A stretch of 64,000 nt of DNA from Thozetella sp. PMI_491 (Eukaryota; Ascomycota; Sordariomycetes; Chaetosphaeriales; Chaetosphaeriaceae), in NCBI GenBank assembly GCA_021432635.1, contig MU270019.1, positions 496,001 through 560,000 of the forward strand, in the 5' to 3' direction. The notes under the pieces were generated by a model that saw only the letters and a program-made list of their open reading frames with translations, did no database searches and was not told the origin of the DNA. Made by a program: the position numbers and the translations under genes. Numbering within the stretch: the stretch's first letter is position 1; each line of letters starts with the position of its first letter. Of the stretch, positions 1 to 10,163 are shown piece after piece.

Positions 1-2319
1 GGCGACAACGGCGTCTACTTCATCTGTGGCAAAGCCGGGTCTGGGAAGTCGACTTTAATGAAGTTCCTCGGCCAAGACGTGACCGTCCGGGATGCACTGG
101 AAGACTGGGCAGGCAGTAAGATGCTTGTCGCTGGGCACTTTTACTTCTGGAAATCCGGAGATAAGCTCCAAATGTCTCTCGAGGGGTTATACAGGTCCCT
201 TCTATTTACAGCCCTCTCAAAATGCCCGAGTCTCTTGCCGGAGATATTCCCGGACGACTGGGAGATCGGCTCGGTACCACATCTGACCAACAGGCCATTC
301 AGACCTCGGGAGCTCCAAAAAGCGGTGGAGAATCTTATGGCTATGAAGAATTCCTTCGGCTATAGATTCTACTTTTTTATCGATGGCCTAGATGAATATA
401 AAGGCGACAGCGTCGAATACTTTCGTCTCGCTCGGCAACTCCGACAATGGGCGGCCAACGCAGATGTCAAGGTGATCTGTTCCGCCAGGCCGTATACGGA
501 ATTTTTAAACACGCTCAATGGCGAACACCACATACTACAACTTCATGAGTTGACCAGAAGCGATATCCGTCGGTTTGCCACCGTGGAGCTCGAGCGTTCG
601 AGTTCCTACGATGTGCAAACCGGATTTGAGTACGAATCTATCGTCGAAGAGATTATACGAAACGCCGACGGAATCTTCCTCTGGGCTCGCCTTGTTGTTC
701 GCTCGGTACTAGATGGTATTGCGCATGGAGACTCCTGCCAGTCCCTCCAGGACCGAATCGATAATTCACCAAGGGATCTTAATCGCTTGTTTGCCCAAAT
801 GTTGCAGAGTGTAGACCCTGCGACCCGGTCGCAATCCACAAGAATGCTACTCCTAGCGTTGGATAACCCGCACTCGCAACCTTTGAGCGCTCTTGCCTTC
901 TCCTGGATCGAAGATGTCGACCATGGAACCTTCCCTCTTGACTTGCCCATTCGGTCTTATAGCGACGGGGAGCTAAGCCAAAGAAGAGACCGCGTTGCGC
1001 GTCAGCTCGCAGCCTACACCGGTGGTCTCCTTGAGGTAGATGATGCGCGATACTCCCAGCCGAGCGTGCAGTTCTTGCACCGGACTGTCCGTGACTATTT
1101 CGAAAGTGACACAGGACGGGCCAAGCTGCGAAAAGATCGTAAAGCATTCAAAATTCCTTCGGCCGAGGTTTATTTTCGGCTGCAACTAGCAGAGCTCAAG
1201 TGCGGGCTCGATGCCGAGGACTCCTTTTCTGGACTCTACGACTTGATGTCTGCACCGGGATATAATAGCTACTCGTTCCCTTCGCACTATCTGGACGAGC
1301 TCGAGGCAGTCCATCGCAGGATGTCGGAAATCTATTTGCAAAGGCATGGCCACCGCTCTACGAATGTCAGCGACGTCTCGGGCCATTTCCTTGACGGGAG
1401 GCTGCGTAAGTATATGATGAACGACCGCGGCTCAGTCAAGCCTGACTCCATTTCTGCACCCTTCGGCGAGTTTTGGAGAGTAGACTCTCTAGCGAACCAC
1501 CTTCTTTTGGGTCAATCAGCTTATGTTGTGGCGAGACTGGAACGCCTCGGGTCGAACTTTGGCACCGAAGAGGCACTGCGGCTGTTCATTGCGTCCTGGG
1601 AGAACCCTCATTGTTGTATGGATGTTGTAGAGCTTTGTCTCCGTCGCTTTATTAGTCCCGATGACCAGGTGCCTGTGCTACGATGGTGTCAGAGTCGCAC
1701 TGCCATTGGGGAAATCCCCACATACAAATTTGTAAGGGGAAAGCCGGCCTCGATCTGGCTAGTATATCTGCGTTTTCTAGCCGGTAACGTCTTGGCGAGG
1801 CTCAAGGACCGATCACTTGTGGAGGAATGGATTCAAGACGGCCAGCTCCTGTGCTATCTCCAGATTCTAGGACACTTCTACCGCCACGGTGCCGATCTAT
1901 CCGCTACCATCATCCTACGGAATGAGGATTGGACAAAGCCGCCTTACCAAAAGTCAACACTCCCACTTCGCCAATTTCTCCATCCCGGCGAAGATCTCTT
2001 CTATATTAAAATATCCCAGCTTCTTACTCTACTCAGCGACTGCATAGTGATTCACTCTACGCCTAGGCCCTTATGCGCGAAAGATGAGCGCTGCAGCAGA
2101 GTCTCGTCCCAGATAACTGACCTCCTTAGTCTCCTGGCTAGCCATACGTGCCGAGGAGACATGGAAATCTCGAGAAGTGTTAGTTATAAGCCGGTGGGCC
2201 AAGAGTTGCTGCATGATCTCGGCGCATGGAGTATCTATGGTGCTGCCTCGGATTCGGGCACTTTAATCGGAATGTTCTACTATCCTTTATGGACAATAGC
2301 AGCTCGAAAAAGCTGTTAG
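1..2319 (+). CDS. NACHT/NLR-like P-loop NTPase, 5'-truncated by window edge
   Basis: The reading frame is open from base 1, so the gene begins outside the window. The Walker A loop GKAGSGKST lies at about bases 28-57. A Walker B-type stretch (FYFFIDGLDE) follows about 100 codons later, then an SARPY sensor-like segment and the IFLWARLVVRS helix typical of fungal NACHT proteins of the vegetative-incompatibility type. These proteins are signalling NTPases thought to work in self/non-self recognition and cell death. About 770 codons are visible. The C-terminal 400 residues show no WD40, ankyrin or TPR periodicity that I can recognise. The N-terminal effector domain is off the window. The NTPase family call is solid; the biological role is inferred from the family. 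Confidence 0.85.
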   Translation, partial: GDNGVYFICGKAGSGKSTLMKFLGQDVTVRDALEDWAGSKMLVAGHFYFWKSGDKLQMSLEGLYRSLLFTALSKCPSLLPEIFPDDWEIGSVPHLTNRPFRPRELQKAVENLMAMKNSFGYRFYFFIDGLDEYKGDSVEYFRLARQLRQWAANADVKVICSARPYTEFLNTLNGEHHILQLHELTRSDIRRFATVELERSSSYDVQTGFEYESIVEEIIRNADGIFLWARLVVRSVLDGIAHGDSCQSLQDRIDNSPRDLNRLFAQMLQSVDPATRSQSTRMLLLALDNPHSQPLSALAFSWIEDVDHGTFPLDLPIRSYSDGELSQRRDRVARQLAAYTGGLLEVDDARYSQPSVQFLHRTVRDYFESDTGRAKLRKDRKAFKIPSAEVYFRLQLAELKCGLDAEDSFSGLYDLMSAPGYNSYSFPSHYLDELEAVHRRMSEIYLQRHGHRSTNVSDVSGHFLDGRLRKYMMNDRGSVKPDSISAPFGEFWRVDSLANHLLLGQSAYVVARLERLGSNFGTEEALRLFIASWENPHCCMDVVELCLRRFISPDDQVPVLRWCQSRTAIGEIPTYKFVRGKPASIWLVYLRFLAGNVLARLKDRSLVEEWIQDGQLLCYLQILGHFYRHGADLSATIILRNEDWTKPPYQKSTLPLRQFLHPGEDLFYIKISQLLTLLSDCIVIHSTPRPLCAKDERCSRVSSQITDLLSLLASHTCRGDMEISRSVSYKPVGQELLHDLGAWSIYGAASDSGTLIGMFYYPLWTIAARKSC

Positions 2320-3148
2320 AAGATATCTAGTCTTTCCTAGCTATAGCAGTTATATGATGTATACTATTTAACTCTCTTTCTACTTGATATTAAAGATCTT
2401 TGGAGCACCCCCCCACGCGCTACAATATTGAGGCGGGCTCTCACTTACAGAGCTGACTCGAGCAGGCATAAGGTTCCGACCTATGCCCACCCATGGCCCG
2501 TTGGTAGGCAGGTTGTGGTAGCAGGCGCAGCTTTCGTTTATTTTGCGGACTGTGAACGAATTGCTCTACCTACCTAGTTTCCGAGGAACGAGGAGGCGAA
2601 GAGAGGTGTGTTTCCACCCTTGACAGCTTGGAATAAACTAGGAGGGCTTGGGAGTCCAGTGGTAATTACCTTAGGGGCCGGAAAGAAATGTGATGTGTGG
2701 CCTGTGCTGTGTGGCTGCGGCGATCGTTGCCAAGAGCCGCCAACGAGCCAAGAGTCCCGGTCGCACTATGTCTGAGAACCCGCTTGGACCCCACTCTTTG
2801 CCGCTTTCGGGTACACTAGCAGTGGGTTTGGGGGAGCGAACTACCCTACAGCTAATTACAGGAGCTTGGGTGTTGTTGTAGGTGCCTAGCACGATCCTTC
2901 CACCTCCGCCTCAGCCAGGGGTTTAATTCCGGACCGGCTAAGGCGGGACGTGCCTAGTAGTTGTTTCTCCCTTTTCCCTCTCTTCTCCCTTACCACGGAG
3001 CGCGGGCTAGGAAAAGCCGGATGAGAATACACGACGACCAGCGACACCTCGGCAGAGAAAAGTGGTAGGGAAGGCGTGCGAGTGGCAGTTGGCCTCCGGA
3101 GACGAACCGCATTAATTACTGGTCAAGTCCACAGTACGCTCGCTCAAT
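2320..3148. other. Intergenic region, no gene seen
   Basis: This gap lies between the stop of the NACHT gene and the start of the GH72 gene. Both strands hold only short frames without recognisable motifs. It should contain the GH72 promoter. A pyrimidine-rich run at about 2965-2995 is the only promoter-like texture I see. Confidence 0.5.
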
Positions 3149-5007
3149 ATGGCCCGGCTCGCGCTGCCCATTCTCGTGCGTGCCGCGGCGGTCCTCTTCG
3201 TCGCACGCCTCGCCGGCGCGCTCGCCCCCATTTCGGTCAAAGGCACGAAGTTTTACGACCAGGCAGGCAACCAGTTCTTCATCAAAGGTAGCCTTTGCCC
3301 TGCCCGCTCATGCTGCCCGTTCCTCTCGCGCTGACGCCTTGCAGGAGTGGCCTATTCGAGCGGCAACATCCGCATGGATCCTCTCCTGGACACCGATCAG
3401 TGCCAGATCGACGCCGGTCTTATGAAGGCGATGGGCGTCAACACCATCCGCGTCTACACCGTCGATGGCTCCCAGAAGCACGATGGCTGCATGCAAGCTT
3501 TCGCCAGTCAGGGCATCTACGTGGGTTTGGATTTACCCAATCCTGTCGAATCTATCAATCGGGTGAGTGACGAATGGGGTTGGCAGGAACGACGGGACGC
3601 AGTCTGACCGCTGCATCGCAGAACACTCCCTCTTGGACCAAGGAGCTTTACACCAACTGGACTGGCACGGTAGACGCCTTTGCAGGCTACGACAACCTGC
3701 TATTCTTTAACATTGGCAACGAAGTTATTAGTGATGCAGGTGGGTCATTTGCGCATATTCTAAAGGAGGGGGAACGAAGGGTTGGAAGCTGTTCTGAGTG
3801 CTGATATCTGGCCCTAGGCGATACCACTGCTGCTGCACCCTATATCAAAGCCGCCACACGGGATATCAAGGCGTTCCGAAATGCTAGGGGCTACCGGCCC
3901 ATTCCCGTCGGCTACAGTGCAGCTGACAACGCATTAATCCGGAATACAACTGCCAACTACCTCGCCTGTGGCGACGAGGAAGACACCGTTGAGTTCTATG
4001 GCATGAACATCTACTCATGGTGTGGCAATTCGAGCTACTACATCTCCGGGTATGACAAGCTGTACGAACAGTTCCAGCACCTCAACATCCCAGTTATCTT
4101 CTCCGAGACAGGTTGCAAGCCGGACTCGGGGCATCGGGACTTCTCCGAGGTGTCGACCATGTTGGGGCCTGTCTTTCAGGCTCTATTCTCTGGGGTGGTC
4201 GTTTACGAGTGGACCATGGAAGCGAACGGGTACGGCCTCGTGGAGTATTCCAATTCACGCAACACGGGATTCCCCGGGACACTGGGCGACTACAACGCCC
4301 TTGCGACCGTGTACTCGACTGCGAATCCAACCGGAACGGCCCGGACAGCATACACACCATCCAACTCAGCACCCTCTTGCCCAGGCACAACCACAAAGGT
4401 CTGGTCAGCCAATCCAGACGCGGCACTCCCTACCATTAACGGGCTTGAGATCAGCACTGTCACGGCGCGGACGACTTACACTGCACCCCAAGGGCAAGAG
4501 ACTGGTGGAAGCTCCTCTACTGGGTCTTCCACTCGCAGTAACAGCTCCGCGTCAGGAGATCCAAATGCTGGCGAAACGGCGTCAAGCAGCGGCGGTCTGT
4601 CTACAGGAGCCATCGCTGGGGTAGCAGTGGGTGCTATAGTAGGCGTTCTAGGCGGAGCTGCCTTGATCTTTCTCCTTATTCGCAAGCGCAGGGCTCGCGA
4701 GCTCAGCGAGAAGGGACTTGGAGGTGGGCTCGACGGGAATGGCTCCCAGGGGGGATTCAAGGCCGAACTGCCAGCACAGTCAGTCGGGGTTGCGCAAGCC
4801 CGACAGGAAATGGACGCATCTGGTGTACCTCGGCAGCCTCACGAATACTACGGGGAAGGTTATAAGAATCCCGACGAGACGGCGGCCCAAGCGGTCGCAG
4901 GGCAACCGCCTGTTCACGAAATGGCGGTTGCCGACCAGCATCATTTCCACGAGATGGAGGGCAGCTATCCGGCGGCCGGGATGCCTACGACAACACACGA
5001 GAGGTAA
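3149..5007 (+). CDS. GH72 1,3-beta-glucanosyltransferase with C-terminal transmembrane segment
   Basis: Four exons (3149-3287, 3345-3562, 3622-3739, 3818-5007) with GT-AG introns give 554 aa. A signal peptide covers about residues 1-25. The GH72 catalytic domain follows, with the acid/base Glu in NIGNEV and the nucleophile Glu in FSETGC. This Gas/Gel/Epd family splices and elongates beta-1,3-glucan at the cell wall. After a Ser/Thr-rich stretch comes a hydrophobic helix (AIAGVAVGAIVGVLGGAALI), then an RKRRAR stop-transfer and a tail of about 110 residues. Family members usually end in a GPI-anchor signal, so this is an unusual membrane attachment. No X8/CBM43 cysteine module is visible after the catalytic domain. 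The splice sites keep the frame throughout and the start precedes the signal peptide. Confidence 0.92.
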
Positions 5008-5147
5008 TAAATCGTGGTAATCATAGAGCTAAACAAAAATAAATGCGTACAAATTACTCCCGTTCCCCTGGTATACCGTTCCTCGCAGATATGCCCCAAC
5101 CAAACACAGATACACCAGCAAGACCACGCTTGTCTCTGATAATACCT

Positions 5148-5714
5148 TCACGAGCAGACAAAGTATGTCGCTGCTATCACCTGGCCAAGCTCTGCCTTCT
5201 TCTCAAATCCCTCCTGGTTCCACCGAACTCGTCCGCCTATACCGACCTCCTCGGGGAGCTCGAGCCGGGTTCGGATGTCGGCGCCCGTCAGCCCTTCGGG
5301 CTGCTCCCAGAGGAGGAATAGGTAGCGATGTGGCGATGAAAGTGGGGGCGGGGCCGGTCCCACGTACGTGACGACAGGCTTCGTGGTGGCCTTGAGTGCC
5401 AGCCAGCCTTTGGAGGCTTCGGTCGATTCCAGCTGCAGGTCCGCCTGGATGCCGTGTAGGAGGGGGCCCAGGACCGGCATGGAGGGGTAGGGAGGGTCGA
5501 GGTCGAGGCAAGCCGCAATGTACTTCTTGGCCGTGCTGAGGTTGGGCAGTTGGGATGAGACGGTAAGGACCGGCTGCTCAGCGGCCGAGGTGCGCGAGAT
5601 CTGGACGGCTGGCTTGTTGACTGTGACGTCGGGGAAGTGGACACGCATCAAGGAGTTCTTGTGCTTGTCGAGCTCGGAAAGGGCGAACTTGATGCTCTCG
5701 GTGTAAGGCGCCAT
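5148..5714 (-). CDS. Phosphatidylethanolamine-binding protein (PEBP) family, intracellular
   Basis: A single exon encodes 188 aa. The PEBP core is seen in YVGPAPPPLSSPHRYLFLLW, matching the conserved GP..P.G.HRY.F segment that lines the anion-binding pocket. Yeast relatives such as Tfs1 inhibit carboxypeptidase Y and modulate Ras/PKA signalling; the ligand here is unknown. I chose the ATG at 5714 (MAPYTES...) because it matches the usual family start. An in-frame ATG at 5750 would add 12 hydrophobic residues. The usual D.DAP motif region is diverged (DLDPPYPS). The next gene on the other strand is also a PEBP, arranged head to head. Confidence 0.85.
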   Translation of the reverse strand: MAPYTESIKFALSELDKHKNSLMRVHFPDVTVNKPAVQISRTSAAEQPVLTVSSQLPNLSTAKKYIAACLDLDPPYPSMPVLGPLLHGIQADLQLESTEASKGWLALKATTKPVVTYVGPAPPPLSSPHRYLFLLWEQPEGLTGADIRTRLELPEEVGIGGRVRWNQEGFEKKAELGQVIAATYFVCS

Positions 5715-6385
5715 CGTAATTTGGTGTAATAGTGGTAGAAGGGATAACAAAGTTTGAAGGCTTCTTATGTGGTAAAGGTGTGACGGTAATTATTGTGGTA
5801 GATGTTGACTGACTGCAAGGACGATGCTTCATCTAGATTTCCATGCCTTCTTGGACCGCCGAAGCAGCCATATATACTCCAGACATACCACCGACCCCCA
5901 TGGTGTACCCTCGATCTTCTCCCGCGCAAAGTCCTTAAAATCCGCATCACTGCCGATGGCGGATGCTCAGATTAGAGGCCTAGTCCGGCGTAAACAGGGG
6001 TAGATCGCGCCGCTAGTCCCGATCTAGTAGGTTTCGCTAGCGTGAAACCCCACCTGCAGCCCGCTGATTGGACACTATTTGCAATACAACGGGCGTGCAG
6101 TCGAGATGGATGCGAACTGAAGCCAGACAAGCTGTTTAGAAGTCCGAGTAGGAGACAAAGGAAAGGACCGCCGGAGATCGCTCCTGGAAATACAACATCG
6201 CTAATTCCTATCGCCAGTCCGAATATATTTGTTTTCGGTCCGTATGGCTCCACGGTGGAGCGCCGCATGCAAGATATAAGGCTGGCTGGGAGCCGCAACA
6301 TTGTGCAAACACGGCTACCAGCAGACAACTATCCACCACCGCTGAAAACCTTCTTCGCCGACCTCTCCATCAAATCTCTTTCATA
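5715..6385. promoter_or_regulatory. Divergent intergenic region between two PEBP genes
   Basis: A 670-bp gap lies between the start codons of two oppositely oriented PEBP genes and must hold both promoters. A TATA-like TATAAG sits at about 6275, roughly 110 bp before the plus-strand start. No convincing gene is visible within the gap. Confidence 0.45.
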
Positions 6386-7180
6386 ATGATTGCCTCATAC
6401 TCTCTCGCTGCCAGCGCCGTTGTGGCCTTGAGCAATGTCAGCTACGTGCTCGGCCAGACGCCATCGGGCTTCTCTCCTTCCATTAACAAGACGCTCGCGG
6501 TTTCGTTCGGCGGCACGCCCATCACCACTGGTGGCTCGGTAGCTCTTGACCGTAGGAAACTCTACTCCTCGTTTCATTTCGTCGGCGATACTGATTAGGA
6601 TGAATCCGCAGTAACCCAGGCGTCTCCTGCCGTGACCCTTCCGAAACTCTCGACCAACTCTTCCTCCTATGTGCTGCTGATGATTGACCTCGACGCCCCC
6701 GGGGGCATCACCGGCACCGACCACTCTTATGCGCCGTTCCTACACTGGCTGACAGCTTCGACCGCTGCTTCGACCGAGCTCCCTGCCAACGAGACTTCCA
6801 CTTCCGACGTGGCCCCGTACGTCGGCCCCGCCCCGCCCACCGGCACAGGCAAGCACCGCTACGTTTTCCTCCTGTTCTCCGCTCCGACCTCGCCATTCCA
6901 GTGGCCTTCGAGCGTTCCGACCTTCGATGCCACCAAGCTGGAGTCGAGAATCCAGTTCGCCGTCGATAATCTCGCCACCGCCGGGCAGCTGCAGCTTGTG
7001 GCTGCCAACTGGTTCACGACGGAGAATGTTACAGCGGACGCCACCACGGGTGGTAGCACATCGAAGAATACTTCCACCCCCGTTTATACTGCTGATGCTT
7101 CTGGAATGCACAGCGGGGAATTGGCTTCTGCCTTCGCGACCGTGGCAGCTCTCGTTGCAGTCACTATGGCATACCTGTAG
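6386..7180 (+). CDS. Secreted, probably GPI-anchored PEBP-family protein
   Basis: Two exons (6386-6551 and 6612-7180, 60-bp intron) encode 244 aa. A signal peptide covers about residues 1-23, ending near VLGQT. The PEBP core has LMIDLDAPGG, matching the D.DAP motif, then HWL and YVGPAPPTGTGKHRYVFLLF. The tail is Ser/Thr-rich and ends in a hydrophobic segment after a small-residue SGE site, which looks like a GPI-attachment signal. It would therefore be an extracellular or cell-surface ligand-binding protein of unknown ligand. It diverges from a cytosolic PEBP gene across a 670-bp promoter region, so the pair may be an old duplication. The splice junction completes a Leu codon and keeps the frame. 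Confidence 0.88.
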
Positions 7181-7354
7181 GCGCGGCGTTAAGCTGAAAA
7201 GTGTATTTTGGGGTGGTCCTTCGCACCGAACATGTTCAGGTGAAAAAATATGGGGGTATATAGACAGGATTGCATTTAATACAGGCTTTGGACAAGATAA
7301 AACTCTGTAATAGACCGTGCACTGCACTGTAGATCTGAGTTTATAATAAATCAC

Positions 7355-8732
7355 CTATCCACTCTCGAGTTTGATACCGTCCGTTGACACACTTTGAGCC
7401 AAACCAACTTGCTCATTTATGATAGCACATACGCCTGTAAACGGAGTAGCTCGTAGCCAGTTTCCAAGGAAGATGTGGGCTGCTGTGCACTGCTCAGACG
7501 ATGTGCTGTGCAGCGAGACCAGGGACAGCGGGAAGCACATCCTCAGGCTTGCGCAGTTGACATGTTGTGTTGACAAGAATGTCGCGCAGTTCAGGATGGC
7601 CTGCCCCTTGTGCTCGATCTCTGCTCTCCGTTCCTCGAGCGGTGCGGGTTGAACAAGATGCCACAGCATCCGCGCAGAAGCGTATAGCGCTACAGTGATG
7701 GCCGTGATGGCATCCGGGAACGATGATTTGCCGCCCAGATCGTATGGGACTTCTCCACGCAGTAGTGCTGTCTCAACATGTATATCGAGCCATATTTCAT
7801 CGAGGCTTTGGCTGATCTGGTCCAGGTTCACGCCGGGTTCGGCGTGGTCTTTGCTAACCAAGAGCTCACCGAGGCGGAAGAGCTCGGTAAACAGCCTGTC
7901 TGACGCGGTAGCCATCGTATTCAGTCGGTACCGAGCAATGCCGTCACATGGATATTCCCGCGCCGCAGCAAGATACGCATCCGGCGCGATAATCATTGTG
8001 AATAGCTAAGGACCGTGTTAGCATGAAAAGCAAGAGGGGTTGTAGTATACGAACCGTCTGACATTGGGTATATACGCCGAGGTCCCGGATGAGCTGGTGC
8101 TGCGATACTCGTAGATCCGCCATGCTCATCATCCTACGGGCGGCCAGGAGGTGGGCTGCGTAAGCCGCGGTGCTGGTTGACCAGATGGTCTCAAAAAGTG
8201 ACAGGATCACCGTCGTGCAAATGGTAGCAACGGTCGGCACTCCCGACGTCTTTGAGATGGCCGTTGACTGCTTGGATAGGGCGTGTCCATACACCTGGCG
8301 CGCCTCCATGACGACGACGTCGTTCTTGGCGAAAATCCCACAAAAGACGGTCGCCGTCGCCTTCAAGGATACATCCAGCGCGGGCCCTCTCTGACTTTGT
8401 GGGATGTCGTCCAGTCCGTAGAGCCATGGTCGCCCCGCAGGACCATCCGTAGCGGGAGTGAGGAAGGTCATGAACTCGGATATGAAGCCCATGGATGTGA
8501 ATACTGCATGTGACGGTTGGGGGGTCATCACTTTGGGGCGCCGGCTCACGGCTGTGGCGCCGGGCTTGTGGCGCGCTGCAATAGCCTGGGTCTGGTCGAT
8601 GATGAGAGCATGTTGCACTGGGCCTGAACATGCTCGATTGGTGATAATGCATTGGCGACAGGACGGCAATCCGCCATCACACCCGATGCGCCGTTGTCTG
8701 CACTCCCCGCAGCCTCGACTGCGCCGGGGCAT
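7355..8732 (-). CDS. Zn2Cys6 fungal transcription factor
   Basis: Two exons (8732-8055 and 8005-7355, 49-bp intron) encode 442 aa. The N-terminal zinc cluster C-x2-C-x6-C-x6-C-x2-C-x6-C is intact (GCGECRQRRIGC then CRQCIITNRAC) and binds CGG-type DNA sites. The remainder resembles the Fungal_trans_2 type regulatory domain of short Zn2Cys6 regulators. The start at 8732 places the cluster at residue 6; an in-frame ATG at 8774 would add 14 residues. Its targets are unknown, and it is not next to an obvious metabolic cluster. Confidence 0.88.
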
Positions 8733-8774
8733 CGCTTTGAAACGGAGTGGTCTTGTTAGATCAGGAGTCTGCAC

Positions 8775-9198
8775 TGGGCGCTCGCCCTGATCTACGAGGC
8801 TCTTGGACTATCGGGCTGTTAGACAGCATTCACTGCGCTAGCCCAAGGTAAGGACTGGCACTTGCTTGAGTATGAGCTGCGACGCGATTCAGATTCGACG
8901 CGATTTAGATTGGAATTGAGAAAGTGGGTTGGCAAACCGTCGAATGCTATTGCGCCTGATTGGGATAGGATATGCAGAATGTAGAATGCAGAATGTAGAA
9001 TGCAGAATGCAGACTGCAGGAAGACGGGGTGTCTGGATGACCAACCAGCTAAGTTTTCCGTTCCAGGTGGTTGGCCGTCGGGTCGGAGCGGATTTTAAGA
9101 AGTGCTACGGGGCAAACCGCGAGCAGGATACCCCTGGCGTGGTCCTAACAGAACACGCTCCTACACGGCCTTAGTGGCCAAACTAGGGGACCCGCCAG
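8775..9198. other. Intergenic region with a small tandem repeat
   Basis: This is the upstream region of the Zn2Cys6 gene. No gene is visible. It contains the 7-bp tandem repeat listed separately. Confidence 0.4.
8974..9019. repeat. Minisatellite with 7-bp unit
   Basis: Six consecutive units of the form GYAGAAT (alternating GCAGAAT and GTAGAAT, the last one GCAGACT) are visible. This is simple slippage-type repeat DNA upstream of the Zn2Cys6 gene. Confidence 0.85.
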
Positions 9199-9575
9199 TC
9201 AGCAGCCGGTGGTCGCACCACCCAGTGCGATGGTCATGGCTAAGGTGAGAAGAAAGGGGCTGACACCACTTCCGATATTCGTCAAGAACACAATAGCGTA
9301 GTTGGTGGCAAAGGCTATGGCCGAAAATTGCTGCATATTGCCGATAGAGAGTGCGAGAAGGGTTCGGCGGAGATTGGGCCCCTGAAGATGAGTATCTATC
9401 CAGGGGGTCTGGTGCTTTCCCTCGCTCAAAGCAGCCTGCAACTTTAGCCCGGTCACCTCAGCTTCAATTTCAGCCTCGCTATAGCCGCGTCGAACCTTCC
9501 GTAAGCTCTTCGTCACGTCATCGTCGCGGCCGTTAGTAAGGTTGAAAGTTGGAGAGCCGGTCAGAGCTAGGTGCC
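9199..9575 (-). pseudogene. MFS sugar transporter fragment
   Basis: About 125 codons match the centre of fungal sugar-porter MFS proteins. Visible are the post-TM6 loop (a GSPTF...GRDDD segment and LRKVRRGYSEAEI), the PNLRRTLLALSIG motif and TM7 (FATNYAIVFLTNIG). The frame stops inside what should be TM8, and no TM1-6 or TM9-12 sequence is found beside it. The piece has no plausible start. I read it as a relic with both ends lost. Confidence 0.75.
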
Positions 9576-10163
9576 GAGGGTAACGACAACCGGGAACGCA
9601 ATTTACAGCTCAAGAGACTACTGATACTACCATTCTTACCGACAGATCTAAGACCATAAATATTTACTGGGAGGTATCTTCTGCCTGGTAGTTGCGATAG
9701 TTAGTGCCTTTCCAGATGAAGTGTTGCCTTTAGCACACGCCAGCCAGTCGATAAGGCGTCACAGCTAGCCGCCTCTAGCAGTCATCTCTGATTGGCGGGC
9801 TAACATCCTTCCAGGTGCCCCTTGTCATCCCCGCACCACATCGGAAGAGCTGGCACAAAATGGTGAAAATGCTGAGACAGCGTGCGACCTAGGCCTCCGC
9901 TCTATCGTGGGACCGTGGGTGGTGCCAGGACGTCATGCACTTCGCCCAACCGAGACTCGCACGCTACTCTACCGAATCTCCGGACGAATCGGTCGGCACG
10001 TCGCCATTGCCAGAGCCCCTCAAGTTCCCCGCCTACACACCGGCCCAAGATGGCTGCGTTTAGCATAAATGGCCGAGTATTTACCTGGCCACGCTTGGGC
10101 CGTGGTCGTAATTTCTATGGCGTTCCTAGCTCATTCCCCTTTCCTGCAACATTGCATTTCTAC
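9576..10163. other. Intergenic region upstream of the carboxylesterase
   Basis: An open frame in phase with the esterase extends upstream to 9882, but it lacks family similarity and I treat it as 5' untranslated sequence. No other gene is seen. Confidence 0.4.

Noticed and set aside
3589-3597. CCCGTCGTT (reverse strand) in a GH72 intron
   Set aside because: It differs from the cluster consensus at the last base and lies in an unrelated gene; it serves as an example of background.
4094-4760. Antisense open frames across the GH72 gene
   Set aside because: They are shadows of the GH72 coding sequence and have no independent support.
9882-10163. In-frame upstream extension of the carboxylesterase
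   Set aside because: It would place about 94 polar residues before the signal peptide and has no match to the family; the ATG at 10164 fits better.
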